A DNA stretch of 64,000 bases from assembly GCA_041393775.1 (NCBI GenBank), contig JAWKJM010000006.1, positions 1 to 64,000 on the forward strand. Direction: 5' to 3'. The first letter of the stretch is position 1; each line of letters opens with the position of its first letter. The DNA is from JADKAV01 sp041393775. GTDB taxonomy: Bacteria > Actinomycetota > Actinomycetes > S36-B12 > UBA10799. The notes beneath the pieces are model-generated. The model worked only from the letters and a program-made list of their open reading frames with translations, did no database searches and was not told the DNA's origin. The position numbers and the translations under genes were made by a program. Positions 43,900 through 51,801 of the stretch are shown in pieces.

Positions 43900-45030
43900 G
43901 TGGATTTCTCCCTGATGAGGCAACGGGTCCTCCGCGATGTGGAAGTCATCGCGCATGCTGGGCTCGAAGTGGAGACGTTCTTCGCCGAGACGGTGGCTTC
44001 GGTAGAACGGGCGATCCCGCACACCGCGGCCTGCGTCGGAACTTTCGATCCCAGCACACTGCTGCTCACCGGCTCACACAAGTACGGCGATCTGCGTGGG
44101 CAGGACGAGCACGACCACGAATGGGGGATTGTCGAGTACGGGTGGGGAGATGAGACGGCATACTCCCACCTGATCCGGCAGGGTGTGAATGCAGTGGGGT
44201 TGCACGAGTCCACTCAGGGGAACCCGATGGGCTCGAAGCGGATGAGCGACTTCATGCGACCTAACTTCGGCTACGGAGACGAGGCGAGGGTCGTCATGCG
44301 CGACCGCGGCGAGGCCTGGGGCGGCCTGGCACTGTTCCGGAACGAGAGCGACGCGCCCTTCAACTCCGACGAGATCGAACTCCTGGACGCCCTGACACGG
44401 TTGCTGGCGGTTGGTGCCCGCGCCGGGCTATTGGTGGCCCTGGCGGCCAGCGGCGCCCAGCCGAGTGGTCCAGCCGTCATAATCGTGGGAGCGGACGACA
44501 CGGTTCAACAGACCAGTGCCGGCGCGGACCACCGGCTGGCGGATCTCATGGCATCCGAAACCATCAGCCGACCCGACGGCGTGATCGCCGCGCTCGTGGC
44601 GTCAGCCAGGCGTTTCGCCGCAGGTGCTATCGACCGCCCGCCACGTTGCCGGGTGCGATCGCGCACGGGTGCGTGGCTGGTTCTGCACGCAACACCGCTC
44701 AGCATGAGAGGCGACTGCTGCGGCGACATCGTCGTGACCATCGATGAGGCCCGCCCTCCCGAAATCGTTCCGCTGGTGGTGGCGGCCTTCGATCTCACAC
44801 CGCGAGAGAGGGCGGTGACGCAACTGGTCCTCCAAGGAGTCGACACCAAAGAGATGGCTGCGACGCTGCATGTCTCCGCCTACACCGTGCAGGATCACCT
44901 CAAGTCCATCTTCAGCAAGGCGGACGTGAGCAGTCGGCGCGAACTGATTGCGAGGATCTACTTCGACCAGTACGTCCCCCGGCTCGGGACCGACATCGGT
45001 CCGACGGGCTGGTTCGCCTTGCACGAGTAG
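43900..45030 (+). CDS. LuxR-family transcriptional regulator with N-terminal sensor-like domain
   Basis: A 376-residue protein. Residues about 1-180 look like a GAF-type sensor, and about 315-365 are the LuxR helix-turn-helix (LTPRERAVTQLVLQGVDTKE, then VSAYTVQDHLKSIFSKADV). GTG 43900 was taken as start; ATG 43915 is possible and the frame is open further upstream. It is divergent from the FAD oxidase gene, a layout typical of a regulator and its target. Confidence 0.88.
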   Translation: MDFSLMRQRVLRDVEVIAHAGLEVETFFAETVASVERAIPHTAACVGTFDPSTLLLTGSHKYGDLRGQDEHDHEWGIVEYGWGDETAYSHLIRQGVNAVGLHESTQGNPMGSKRMSDFMRPNFGYGDEARVVMRDRGEAWGGLALFRNESDAPFNSDEIELLDALTRLLAVGARAGLLVALAASGAQPSGPAVIIVGADDTVQQTSAGADHRLADLMASETISRPDGVIAALVASARRFAAGAIDRPPRCRVRSRTGAWLVLHATPLSMRGDCCGDIVVTIDEARPPEIVPLVVAAFDLTPRERAVTQLVLQGVDTKEMAATLHVSAYTVQDHLKSIFSKADVSSRRELIARIYFDQYVPRLGTDIGPTGWFALHE

Positions 45031-45083
45031 ACCGACCGACGCGTAGGCGCTGCCCTCGCTCCCGCCGTCGGGCTTGCTCCCTG

Positions 45084-46136
45084 TCACTCCCTGGCCTTGC
45101 GCCGCGATGAGGGGGCCACGCCGATGGTCTCGAGGGCATAACGCGCGGCCAGTTCGACACGCCGGTCAGGATCGATGGTAAGAGCCCGCAGCAACCGCTC
45201 GGACTCCCGCCCGGGGATCTCGGCAAGGGCGCTCGCCAGGCGCAACTTCTGGTTGGCGTCACCCGCTTCGACGGCCCGTCCCATCGCGTGATCGACCTCC
45301 GAGCGATAGCCGTGCTCGGCGACGAGGATGCCGAGCACCCGAGCGGCATCGCGGTCGTCCTCTCCCGCGATGATCAAGGCCACGAGAGCGGGGATCGCCT
45401 CAGGGAGGCCTCGCGTACCTGCGGACAGCGCGACCCGCCGCTCGACCCACGGATCGGAGTGGCCGAGCGCGGCCACGAGCGCGCCGAGTGAACGATCGGA
45501 GTTGATCTTCTCGAGCGCCTCGACAGCACGGCGGCGGCGATCGGTATCGCCGGAGTCGAGTGCCGCCTGCAGCAGCGGCACTGTCGCGTCGCCGGCTCGC
45601 GCGAGCGCCCAGAGCAACGCGCCGGCCACTCCTGGATCGGTTTCGGCCAGTGCCGCTTCGGCGAGCAAAGGCCCGTCGTGGCCGGCGAGATCGGACAGCG
45701 ACAGCGCGAACCGCTGTCTGGCGGAGGCACCGTTCTGGTCGAGACCGCGCATCAACCCGAGAGTCTGCAGCACGTCGGTCCAGTCCGCGGGATCGCTGCG
45801 CTGCACCCGCTCCAGTGTTGCGAGCAGGTCCTGCTGCTGTGCGATGTGTGCCCGCGTCTGCTCGGCCAACTGCTCGACCACGGCCCCTGGTAGGAAGCCC
45901 GGCCCGTCGAGCACTGCTGCGATCTCCCTAAGGCTCAACCCGAGCGAGCGCAGCGCCTCGGCGTGGAACAGCCGCCGCAGATCGTCGTCGGTGTATTGCC
46001 GGTAGCCACCTGAGGTCCGCTGGCTGGGAGACACGACACCCATCCGGTCGTAGTGACGCAGCATCCGGGAACTGATCCCGGACTGCTCCGCCACTTCACC
46101 GATCAGCAAGCTGGTTCCCGACCAACGGCGCTCCAC
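45084..46136 (-). CDS. MerR-family regulator fused to HEAT-like repeats
   Basis: About 350 residues. The N-terminal MerR helix-turn-helix (LLIGEVAEQSGISSRMLRHY, then YRQYTDDDLRRL) is followed by a coiled dimerisation helix to about 125. About 200 residues of HEAT/PBS-lyase-type repeats come next, with recurring AL..LG.sDPWVERRVAL units. MerR proteins usually end in a small ligand domain; here a protein-interaction solenoid replaces it. The start is uncertain: GTG 46136 overlaps the upstream gene by 41 bp, TTG 46109 by 14 bp. Confidence 0.85.
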   Translation of the reverse strand: MERRWSGTSLLIGEVAEQSGISSRMLRHYDRMGVVSPSQRTSGGYRQYTDDDLRRLFHAEALRSLGLSLREIAAVLDGPGFLPGAVVEQLAEQTRAHIAQQQDLLATLERVQRSDPADWTDVLQTLGLMRGLDQNGASARQRFALSLSDLAGHDGPLLAEAALAETDPGVAGALLWALARAGDATVPLLQAALDSGDTDRRRRAVEALEKINSDRSLGALVAALGHSDPWVERRVALSAGTRGLPEAIPALVALIIAGEDDRDAARVLGILVAEHGYRSEVDHAMGRAVEAGDANQKLRLASALAEIPGRESERLLRALTIDPDRRVELAARYALETIGVAPSSRRKARE

Positions 46137-46773
46137 GGAGCGTGTGCACCCGCTTCGCTTCCTCGACGGCTGCGTCGAACGCCGTGTTCGGATCCTCGAT
46201 CATGCGGGCCGTGGCCAACGCGTGGGTACGTACGTCGTCGTCGGCAGACGACATCGCGCGCCGGACCTCCGGCGCCGCAGCCTCGCCCAACTCGAGCATG
46301 GCCCGGCTGAGGCTGATCCGGACTTCGCGGGATCCCCGGCCGAACTGTGTGGCCAGCATCCCGGCCAGCCGGACCTCCTGGCCGGGTGGCACCACGCGCA
46401 CCGCGGTCAGCCAGGCGGCCCGAGCTACCTCGTCCTCGTCGTCCTGCACCAAGTCCTGGCTCATCGCCGCCCACACTCGGGGCCCACCGATCTTCGAGAG
46501 CGTGTGAAGCGCTTGGCTTCGGGCTTGCGCCTGTTCCGAGGCGAGCTGGGGCAGCAACAGATCCACCACCGTGTCGCGGTCATGCCGGATCAGCGCCCAC
46601 GTGAGCATGTCGCGGACGTAGAAGTCGGGCTCGACCGCGCAGCGCGCGATGAGGGGGCCAACCTGATGAGGCGCCGGGTTGGACCCGGCCCGCAGCGCTG
46701 CCGCCACCCGCACTGAGCTCCGCGATGCGCCCAGCGCCTCGGTCACATCCCGCCTCTTCTCCTGAACGGTCAT
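46096..46773 (-). CDS. HEAT-repeat protein coupled to the MerR-HEAT regulator
   Basis: A 225-residue helical protein built of HEAT-like repeats (SKIGGPRVWAAM, VRRAMSSADDDVRTHAL and related units) without a catalytic motif. ATG 46773 has a GGAGGTGG site. Its end overlaps the MerR-HEAT gene, so the two are made together. The HEAT modules may bind each other or a common partner, letting this protein tune the regulator; that is inference. Confidence 0.8.
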   Translation of the reverse strand: MTVQEKRRDVTEALGASRSSVRVAAALRAGSNPAPHQVGPLIARCAVEPDFYVRDMLTWALIRHDRDTVVDLLLPQLASEQAQARSQALHTLSKIGGPRVWAAMSQDLVQDDEDEVARAAWLTAVRVVPPGQEVRLAGMLATQFGRGSREVRISLSRAMLELGEAAAPEVRRAMSSADDDVRTHALATARMIEDPNTAFDAAVEEAKRVHTLRGAPLVGNQLADR

Positions 46774-46800
46774 CTCGACCACCTCCACCACTATGGGACA

Positions 46801-46825
46801 CTTTGACATAGTGACAAGGTCAAGG
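46801..46825 (-). promoter_or_regulatory. candidate MerR-type operator/promoter upstream of the HEAT-MerR pair
   Basis: CTTTGAC and GTCAAGG form a 6-of-7 inverted repeat around an 11-nt centre, 28 bp upstream of ATG 46773. Read leftward it contains TTGACC and TTGTCA (-35-like), with CATAGT further on as a possible -10. The dyad within a promoter is the arrangement used by MerR regulators. Confidence 0.5.
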
Positions 46826-47081
46826 TGTCCGGTGAGCGGGGAGTGCATCGTGCTACACGCCAATCTGGACTTGGGTGACGGGGGCTGCCGCGCCGGGGAG
46901 CGTAGAGACCACGGGTCGCGGTGGTTCTGGCATGACCGGGGGAAGGCTGTCATCGGCAGTGGTGACCGTCGTCCTGGCTGCTGGGCGGACACAGAGAATG
47001 AGCCGAAGGCGGGGACTCAAAGCGGAGACACTGGGCATGGACTCGGGCCGGCCACCGTGAAGGGCCATCTGACTGCTCGGT
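46826..47081. other. intergenic region with no recognised gene
   Basis: Together with flanking sites it makes a 416-bp gap between the HEAT gene start and the small secreted-protein gene. Frames on both strands lack family resemblance and ribosome sites. Confidence 0.5.
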
Positions 47082-47104
47082 TGGTGGGCGATACTGGGTT
47101 CGAA
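47082..47104 (-). repeat. 23-bp duplicate of the tRNA-Val 3' end (att-like)
   Basis: Identical over 23 bp, including CCA, to the 3' end of tRNA-Val(GAC) at 47899-47921, in the same orientation 817 bp away. The rest of the tRNA is absent. Direct duplication of a tRNA 3' end is the usual mark left by site-specific integration; no integrase is present. Confidence 0.75.
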
Positions 47105-47189
47105 TGTGCTCGACAATCACAGCCCCCGGTTCTACTCGCGTGGGGGCAGATCTCGACCGGCAAGGATCGCCCCCGGGTGAAGGCGCTGC

Positions 47190-47738
47190 CTAGGCGTCGA
47201 AACGGTTCCCAGGCAGACCACCGCAGTCCGGCAATGTCGCGCTTACTCGGTACTTGTAGCGCTTGGCTGGTCTCTTGGAGCGCGGATATTTCAACTTGAC
47301 TTCGAGGTCCCATGAACTCGCGGTACTGAATGACTGTCCCAGCCGTGGCGCCGTCATCCATATCGACTTGACTTGATTGCTGCTGAACGACTTCTTCACG
47401 GTCTCAGACCAGTTGCTCCACCACTGTGGTTGACCCGCCGTCCCTGCGGCGACGAATCTGTATTTGAAGTGGAAGCCCTTGATTCGGTCGCCTCGCGACC
47501 ACATCTTGATGGACGCCTGCGTGACCTTGAATCTATCTTCCGAGATGCAACGGTACTTGTACTGGGGGACATTGTCGTTGTTGCGAGGCTTGTTGGTACC
47601 CGCCCCGTGAGTAGACGAATGGGGTCCCCCCGCAGAGGCTGCTCCCGGGGAGACAATTCCAGTTCCAGACACGCACGCCGCCACTCCAACAGCGACGACC
47701 CTCCCGCTCAATCCGAAGCGAAGTCTCTGGTGCATCAT
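47190..47738 (-). CDS. secreted hypothetical protein on a lower-GC segment
   Basis: A 182-residue exported protein: signal peptide of about 35 residues (ending GAASA), then a basic domain rich in Lys, Trp and Tyr (YKYRCISEDRFKV, WWSNWSE) with two Cys. I recognise no family. The ribosome site GGGGGGAG sits immediately before ATG 47738/47735. By eye its GC is clearly below that of its neighbours, and it is bracketed by the tRNA-Val gene and the 23-bp copy of that gene's 3' end, suggesting arrival by transfer. Confidence 0.7.
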   Translation of the reverse strand: MMHQRLRFGLSGRVVAVGVAACVSGTGIVSPGAASAGGPHSSTHGAGTNKPRNNDNVPQYKYRCISEDRFKVTQASIKMWSRGDRIKGFHFKYRFVAAGTAGQPQWWSNWSETVKKSFSSNQVKSIWMTAPRLGQSFSTASSWDLEVKLKYPRSKRPAKRYKYRVSATLPDCGGLPGNRFDA

Positions 47739-47898
47739 CTCCCCCCCATCAGGCTGAACCGTCTCCGTGCGCACCATCGCGCCGCCGACAGTCTATTGGC
47801 ACCGTCGGGACAATTCCAAACGTGAAGGGGTCCGACCTGATGTCTGCACGAAGCCGGTCGGACGCGGTCGCAATGTGCCCCTGACCAGGGATTTTGCA

Positions 47899-47973
47899 TG
47901 GTGGGCGATACTGGGTTCGAACCAGTGACCTCTTCCGTGTCAAGGAAGCGCGCTACCACTGCGCCAATCGCCC
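47899..47973 (-). tRNA. tRNA-Val (GAC)
   Basis: 75 nt with CCA encoded. Acceptor GGGCGAT pairs with ATCGCCC; the anticodon stem CTTCC/GGAAG encloses TTGACAC with anticodon GAC; T-loop GGTTCGAACCC. Last of the co-oriented Gly-Cys-Val set. Confidence 0.97.
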
Positions 47974-47985
47974 TGTTGTGTAGCG

Positions 47986-48056
47986 AGGTGGAGACGGGAT
48001 TCGAACCCGTGTAGACGGCTTTGCAGGCCGTTGCCTCGCCTCTCGGCCACTCCACC
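47986..48056 (-). tRNA. tRNA-Cys (GCA)
   Basis: 71 nt, no encoded CCA. Acceptor GGTGGAG/CTCCACC, anticodon stem ACGGC/GCCGT around CTGCAAA with anticodon GCA, T-arm CGGGTTCGAATCCCG. Confidence 0.96.
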
Positions 48057-48076
48057 AGAAGCCCCGTGGCCTCTCG

Positions 48077-48149
48077 AGCGGACGACGGGATTCGAACCCG
48101 CGACCCTCACCTTGGCAAGGTGATGCGCTACCAGCTGCGCTACGTCCGC
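48077..48149 (-). tRNA. tRNA-Gly (GCC)
   Basis: 73 nt, no encoded CCA. Acceptor GCGGACG/CGTCCGC, anticodon stem TCACC/GGTGA around TTGCCAA with anticodon GCC. First in transcription order of the Gly-Cys-Val cluster. Confidence 0.96.
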
Positions 48150-48251
48150 GTTGTTATTGCCGGGGATCCACCCGGCTTGGACAAGCATAACTGAGGGGTA
48201 CGCCACCGGGACAGGTGGGACACGGCAACCCATCGACAGGCAGTATGAACC

Positions 48252-49253
48252 GTGTCCTCCGCGCAGCCACAGGCCCGCTTCGGGGATCTGGTTGCGTCCG
48301 ATCTCGTCGAGGTGACTGACGATCTGCGGGCAATCGAAGCCGGGGGGCGTTGGGCGGTCGCTATGGGATTCGAGGGCCGGACAGTCCTGGCGAACTTCCG
48401 CTCCTGGCAGCGCGCGAGGCCCGCACCAGCCGACTGGCAGCCGATCACCGGTGGATGGGCTTCGTCGCTCACACGTTCCGCATACCTGTCAGCGGTCGCC
48501 CGGATTCAGCAGGAGATAGGTCGCGGCTGGGTGTATCAGGTCAACCTGTGCCGGGTGCTCAGTGCGCCCTGCGATGCCGGGGGGCTCGAGGGCTTGTACG
48601 ACCGGCTCACCGTGATGGGCGCCGATTTCGCGGGCCTGCTGAGCCTGCCTGAGCAGGGCGTCCATATCGCTTCGGCATCGCCCGAGCGCTTCCTGTCCCG
48701 GAACGGTCAGCGCATCACATCGAGTCCGATCAAGGGCACTGCGGCCCGTGCAGACGGTTTCCTGCCGAAGGACCGGGCGGAGAACATCATGATCGTGGAT
48801 CTTGTGCGCAACGACCTGGGCCGTGTGGCACGGGTAGGAAGCGTGACTGTCGATGAACTGTTGGCCGTGCAGCCGTACCCGGGTCTGTTCCACCTGGTGA
48901 GTACTGTAGGCGCACTCGTACCTGCGGTGAGTTGGTCGCAGATCTTCAATGCCACATTCCCGCCGGGCAGCGTCACCGGAGCGCCCAAGAGCAGCGCCCT
49001 GCAGGTCATCGCGCAGGTCGAACCCTGTCCACGCGACTGGTACTGCGGCGCTTTCGGATGGATCGATGTCGATGCCCAGCGGGCTGAACTCGCTGTCGGG
49101 ATCCGGACCTTCTGGCTGGACGCGGGAAGGCTGAAGTTCGGGACGGGGGCCGGCATCACATGGGGGAGCGACCCAGCGGGGGAGTGGGAGGAGACCGAGT
49201 TGAAGGCGCGGCGCCTCATAGCGATCGCAGCGGCTGATTCCATGGCAAAGTAG
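48252..49253 (+). CDS. pabB: aminodeoxychorismate synthase component I (PabB), short form
   Basis: A 333-residue chorismate-binding enzyme. The motif SPIKGTAAR carries the Lys that separates aminodeoxychorismate synthase from anthranilate synthase (which has Ala there); DLVRNDLGR and FPPGSVTGAPK complete the active site. It aminates chorismate toward p-aminobenzoate for folate. About 100 residues shorter than classical PabB because most of the N-terminal lobe is missing. GTG start. The glutaminase PabA is not in the window. pabC starts 4 bp after its stop. Confidence 0.93.
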   Translation: MSSAQPQARFGDLVASDLVEVTDDLRAIEAGGRWAVAMGFEGRTVLANFRSWQRARPAPADWQPITGGWASSLTRSAYLSAVARIQQEIGRGWVYQVNLCRVLSAPCDAGGLEGLYDRLTVMGADFAGLLSLPEQGVHIASASPERFLSRNGQRITSSPIKGTAARADGFLPKDRAENIMIVDLVRNDLGRVARVGSVTVDELLAVQPYPGLFHLVSTVGALVPAVSWSQIFNATFPPGSVTGAPKSSALQVIAQVEPCPRDWYCGAFGWIDVDAQRAELAVGIRTFWLDAGRLKFGTGAGITWGSDPAGEWEETELKARRLIAIAAADSMAK

Positions 49254-49257
49254 CGGC

Positions 49258-50079
49258 GTGTGGACTTGGGTCAATGGGGAACTGCGGGCGGGGGCACCAA
49301 GCGCGGTCAGCGTCATTGACCACGGGTTCACTGTCGGGGACGGGGTGTTCGAGACGCTCAAGACGCGTGGGGGAGTGCCGTTCGCCCTGACCCGCCACCT
49401 GCGCAGGCTCAACCGTTCAGCAGTCGGACTGGGGCTTCCGCCGATCGACGAGGCAGTCGTGCGAAGGGCTGTCGACGAGGTTGTGGCCGCGGAGCCATAC
49501 GCGGTAGGGGTGCTGCGGATTACCTACACCTCGGGTCCGGGTCCCTTGGGCTCACACCGGGGTGACGCCGGGGCGACGTTGGCTTGCGTGAGCATGCAGG
49601 GGACGCTGTGGCCGGATCTGACGCGCATTGCAGTCAGTCGTTGGCCGCGCAACGACCGGTCACCGCTGGCCGGGCTGAAGACGACGTCATACGCGGAAAA
49701 TGCCGTTTGCCTGGCGGAGGCCCAGGCAGCCGGCGCCAGTGAAGCGGTGCTCGGCAATCTTGCCGGGAACCTTTGCGAGGGAACGGGCAGCAACATCTTC
49801 GTCGTCCTCGATGGGCAGGCGTACACGCCGCCCCTCTCGGACGGCTGCCTCGCCGGCATCACGCGGGACCTGGTGTTGCAGTGGTGCGACGTGGTCGAAC
49901 GCTCCCTGCCGTTGAGCGTTCTGGACACTGCCGACGAGGTCTTCCTCACCTCCAGCACCCGTGATGTGCATCCGGTGGATCGCATCGACGAGCGGGTTCT
50001 GCCGGCCCCAGGGCCGGTCACGCGGTCCGTGGCTGAGGCCTTCCGCCTGCGCAGCGCCGCTGATCCGGATCCGGCCTAG
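49258..50079 (+). CDS. pabC: aminodeoxychorismate lyase PabC-like, class IV PLP enzyme
   Basis: A 273-residue fold-type IV PLP protein. The cofactor Lys is in GLKTTSYAENAVC (about 142), the phosphate-binding loop in NLCEGTGSNIFVV, and DHGFTVGDGVFET near the N terminus matches the family. Placed 4 bp after pabB it most likely releases p-aminobenzoate; branched-chain or D-amino-acid aminotransferase activity is the alternative. GTG 49258 start. Confidence 0.9.
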   Translation: MWTWVNGELRAGAPSAVSVIDHGFTVGDGVFETLKTRGGVPFALTRHLRRLNRSAVGLGLPPIDEAVVRRAVDEVVAAEPYAVGVLRITYTSGPGPLGSHRGDAGATLACVSMQGTLWPDLTRIAVSRWPRNDRSPLAGLKTTSYAENAVCLAEAQAAGASEAVLGNLAGNLCEGTGSNIFVVLDGQAYTPPLSDGCLAGITRDLVLQWCDVVERSLPLSVLDTADEVFLTSSTRDVHPVDRIDERVLPAPGPVTRSVAEAFRLRSAADPDPA

Positions 50080-50149
50080 GGTTGTTGGCGCGGGGTACAC
50101 GTGCGACGAAAGTGCTGTCCCGGGCTGCGGGTTCTGGTACCGCTCCCGG

Positions 50150-50475
50150 CCGCGCGTTCCGCGGGAACTGCCGGGCGAAATCGCTCGAGTTAGTGGTCCA
50201 TGGCCGTGGCCGGCCGCCCGTACAGGCCGGAAATGCCGGGCGGAAATCGCTCGCGTTAGAGATCGTGCACGAGGTTAGAGAAGCCACACGTGCGTTCTCT
50301 AACCTCGCGAACCTTCTCTAACGTCGCGACCATTCTCTAACCTCGCGGCCCACTTCTGCGGCGACCGAGTACACCCCAGCCATTTTCGGACTAGAGAACG
50401 TGTACGAGGTTAGAGAAGCCACACGTGCATTCGCTAACCTCGCGGCCAACTCCTGCCGCTACCGAGTACACGAGC
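50150..50475. repeat. family-A inverted repeats, compound copy A4 (in 559-bp gap)
   Basis: Sits between the convergent pabC and ssgB-like genes. A left half-unit (GCCGGGCGAAATCGCTCGAG near 50170) is followed by a unit whose left arm (50255-50278) is identical to that of A2, but whose right arm is altered (AACCTCGCGAACCTTCTC). Further CTAACCTCGCG repeats follow, then a third partial unit from 50385. CCTAAC/CCGAACC words lie at 50540-50575; nothing else is recognised. Confidence 0.82.
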
Positions 50476-50638
50476 CGTGTACGCCCCGGGCTCGCCGATT
50501 CGCGTGGGGCCTTATGGGGGCCAGAAGACCTAACCAGAGCACGAAGTCCGAACCGGAACGTGACAACCTAACGGGAAACCCGGGGACCGGCCTCTCCCGG
50601 GGCCTGATTCGCACGCGGCCGCTGGGAATGGGCCCGGG

Positions 50639-51088
50639 TCAGTTGCTGAGCAAGGACTCGATCAGGGTGTCGAGGTCAAGGAAGTCAGACTCGGAGCCTG
50701 CCGGCACGACCTCATAGGAGCGACGCAGGAACTCGTCGATCTCGTCCGCGGGAGCTTCCAGCAAGGCCTGGCCGGAGGGCGAACGCAACGCGATGCAGAC
50801 AAGGGGTTCACCGGCGATGGTGGTCGGCCAGCAAGTGACATCGCCATCCCCGGCGGGGCGGTCCGTGCCGCCCTGCAACAGGTCGCGGGCGAAGACCCAT
50901 TCGACTTCGGTGTCGCCCGCGGAGAACGTGGCCGTCACGGAGAGGGGCTCATGGGCGGAGTACCCGAAAACTGCGGGAACCGGCATGCCCAGATCCGCTC
51001 CGATCACCAGATTCATGGTGATGTCGGCGGTGACGACCGTCGGGATGGGTCCTGTATGCATCTGTTCCTCCGTGGTACTGACGTCCAT
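50639..51088 (-). CDS. SsgA/SsgB-like sporulation and cell division regulator
   Basis: A 149-residue protein closely following the SsgA-like family: EWVFARDLLQGG near 62-73, GDGDVTCWP, CIALRSPSGQALLEAPADEIDEFL and the C-terminal LDLDTLIESLL. Family members recruit or control FtsZ and septum or peptidoglycan remodelling in actinomycetes; SsgB is the most widely conserved member and fits best. The start is ATG 51088; the frame opens further upstream into the divergent gene. It shows the lineage has at least part of the SsgA-type division machinery. Confidence 0.9.
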   Translation of the reverse strand: MDVSTTEEQMHTGPIPTVVTADITMNLVIGADLGMPVPAVFGYSAHEPLSVTATFSAGDTEVEWVFARDLLQGGTDRPAGDGDVTCWPTTIAGEPLVCIALRSPSGQALLEAPADEIDEFLRRSYEVVPAGSESDFLDLDTLIESLLSN

Positions 51089-51134
51089 GGTGTGCCCTTT
51101 CGCGCCGCCGGATATGCGTTTTAGGCTGTGAAAC

Positions 51135-51536
51135 GTGACACAGCAGCACCCTGAACTTCCCTGGAACCACAGGTTCCGGGCTTGGTTGCGCAAGAACTGG
51201 CTGCTGGACACCGCCTGGCGGATCACCGTATTCATCGTCGGGGTGACGCTGATGTCGGTCGGGGTGCTGTTGCTGGTTCTGCCGGGGCCGGGCTGGGCGA
51301 TGATCGCTCTCGGCCTAATCGTGCTGGCCTCGGAGTACGTGTGGGCGCAACGACTGCTGCGCCCGGTCCGTTCCAAGCTGGCTGCGGCAAAGACTCTTGC
51401 CCAGGATCCGCGCAACCGGAACCAGGTACGAGTCGCCACCGCTGGAGCGTTCGTGCTGGCGGGGGTCGCGATCGGGGCCTACGTCTGGCGCTATGGGGTT
51501 TCCCTGGACGGCGTGCGGAGTGTATGGCCCCTGTGA
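51135..51536 (+). CDS. TIGR02611-like small membrane protein (PGPGW motif)
   Basis: A 133-residue protein with two hydrophobic hairpin helices (about 31-50 and 53-66) around LLVLPGPGWAMIALG, the hallmark of a transmembrane family in Actinomycetota of unknown function, and a third helix near 103-120. GTG 51135 starts 46 bp from the divergent SsgB-like gene. Confidence 0.85.
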   Translation: MTQQHPELPWNHRFRAWLRKNWLLDTAWRITVFIVGVTLMSVGVLLLVLPGPGWAMIALGLIVLASEYVWAQRLLRPVRSKLAAAKTLAQDPRNRNQVRVATAGAFVLAGVAIGAYVWRYGVSLDGVRSVWPL

Positions 51537-51558
51537 GGTAGTCTTCTATGGAGTCCCG

Positions 51559-51633
51559 GGGCGATTGGCGCAGTGGTAGCGCGCTTCGTTCACACCGAAG
51601 AGGTCACTGGTTCGAACCCAGTATCGCCCACCA
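51559..51633 (+). tRNA. tRNA-Val (CAC)
   Basis: 75 nt with CCA encoded; acceptor GGGCGAT/ATCGCCC, anticodon stem CTTCG/CGAAG around TTCACAC with anticodon CAC. Its 3' half and the next 18 nt downstream (TGCAAAATCCCTGGTCAG) are identical to those of tRNA-Val(GAC), which lies inverted 3.6 kb away. Confidence 0.97.
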
Positions 51634-51801
51634 TGCAAAATCCCTGGTCAGCCGGGGTTTGCCGCGTTTTGCGACCCCCGCATGCAAACACGTGCAAGGT
51701 GAGCCGGAGTCCGGCGTTGTTCTGCTCGCCGGTGTCGCGCAACTACCTCACGACGGTCGTGCCGCGTTCAGCGCCAGTCATGCCCACCGGGCTGTGAACA
51801 A

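Noticed and set aside
47082..47104. A possible extra tRNA gene
   Set aside because: Only the last 23 nt of tRNA-Val are present; no D-arm or anticodon arm precedes them.
46793..47299. 168-codon frame on the + strand upstream of the HEAT gene
   Set aside because: No ribosome site, no recognisable domain, and it runs into the secreted-protein gene on the other strand.
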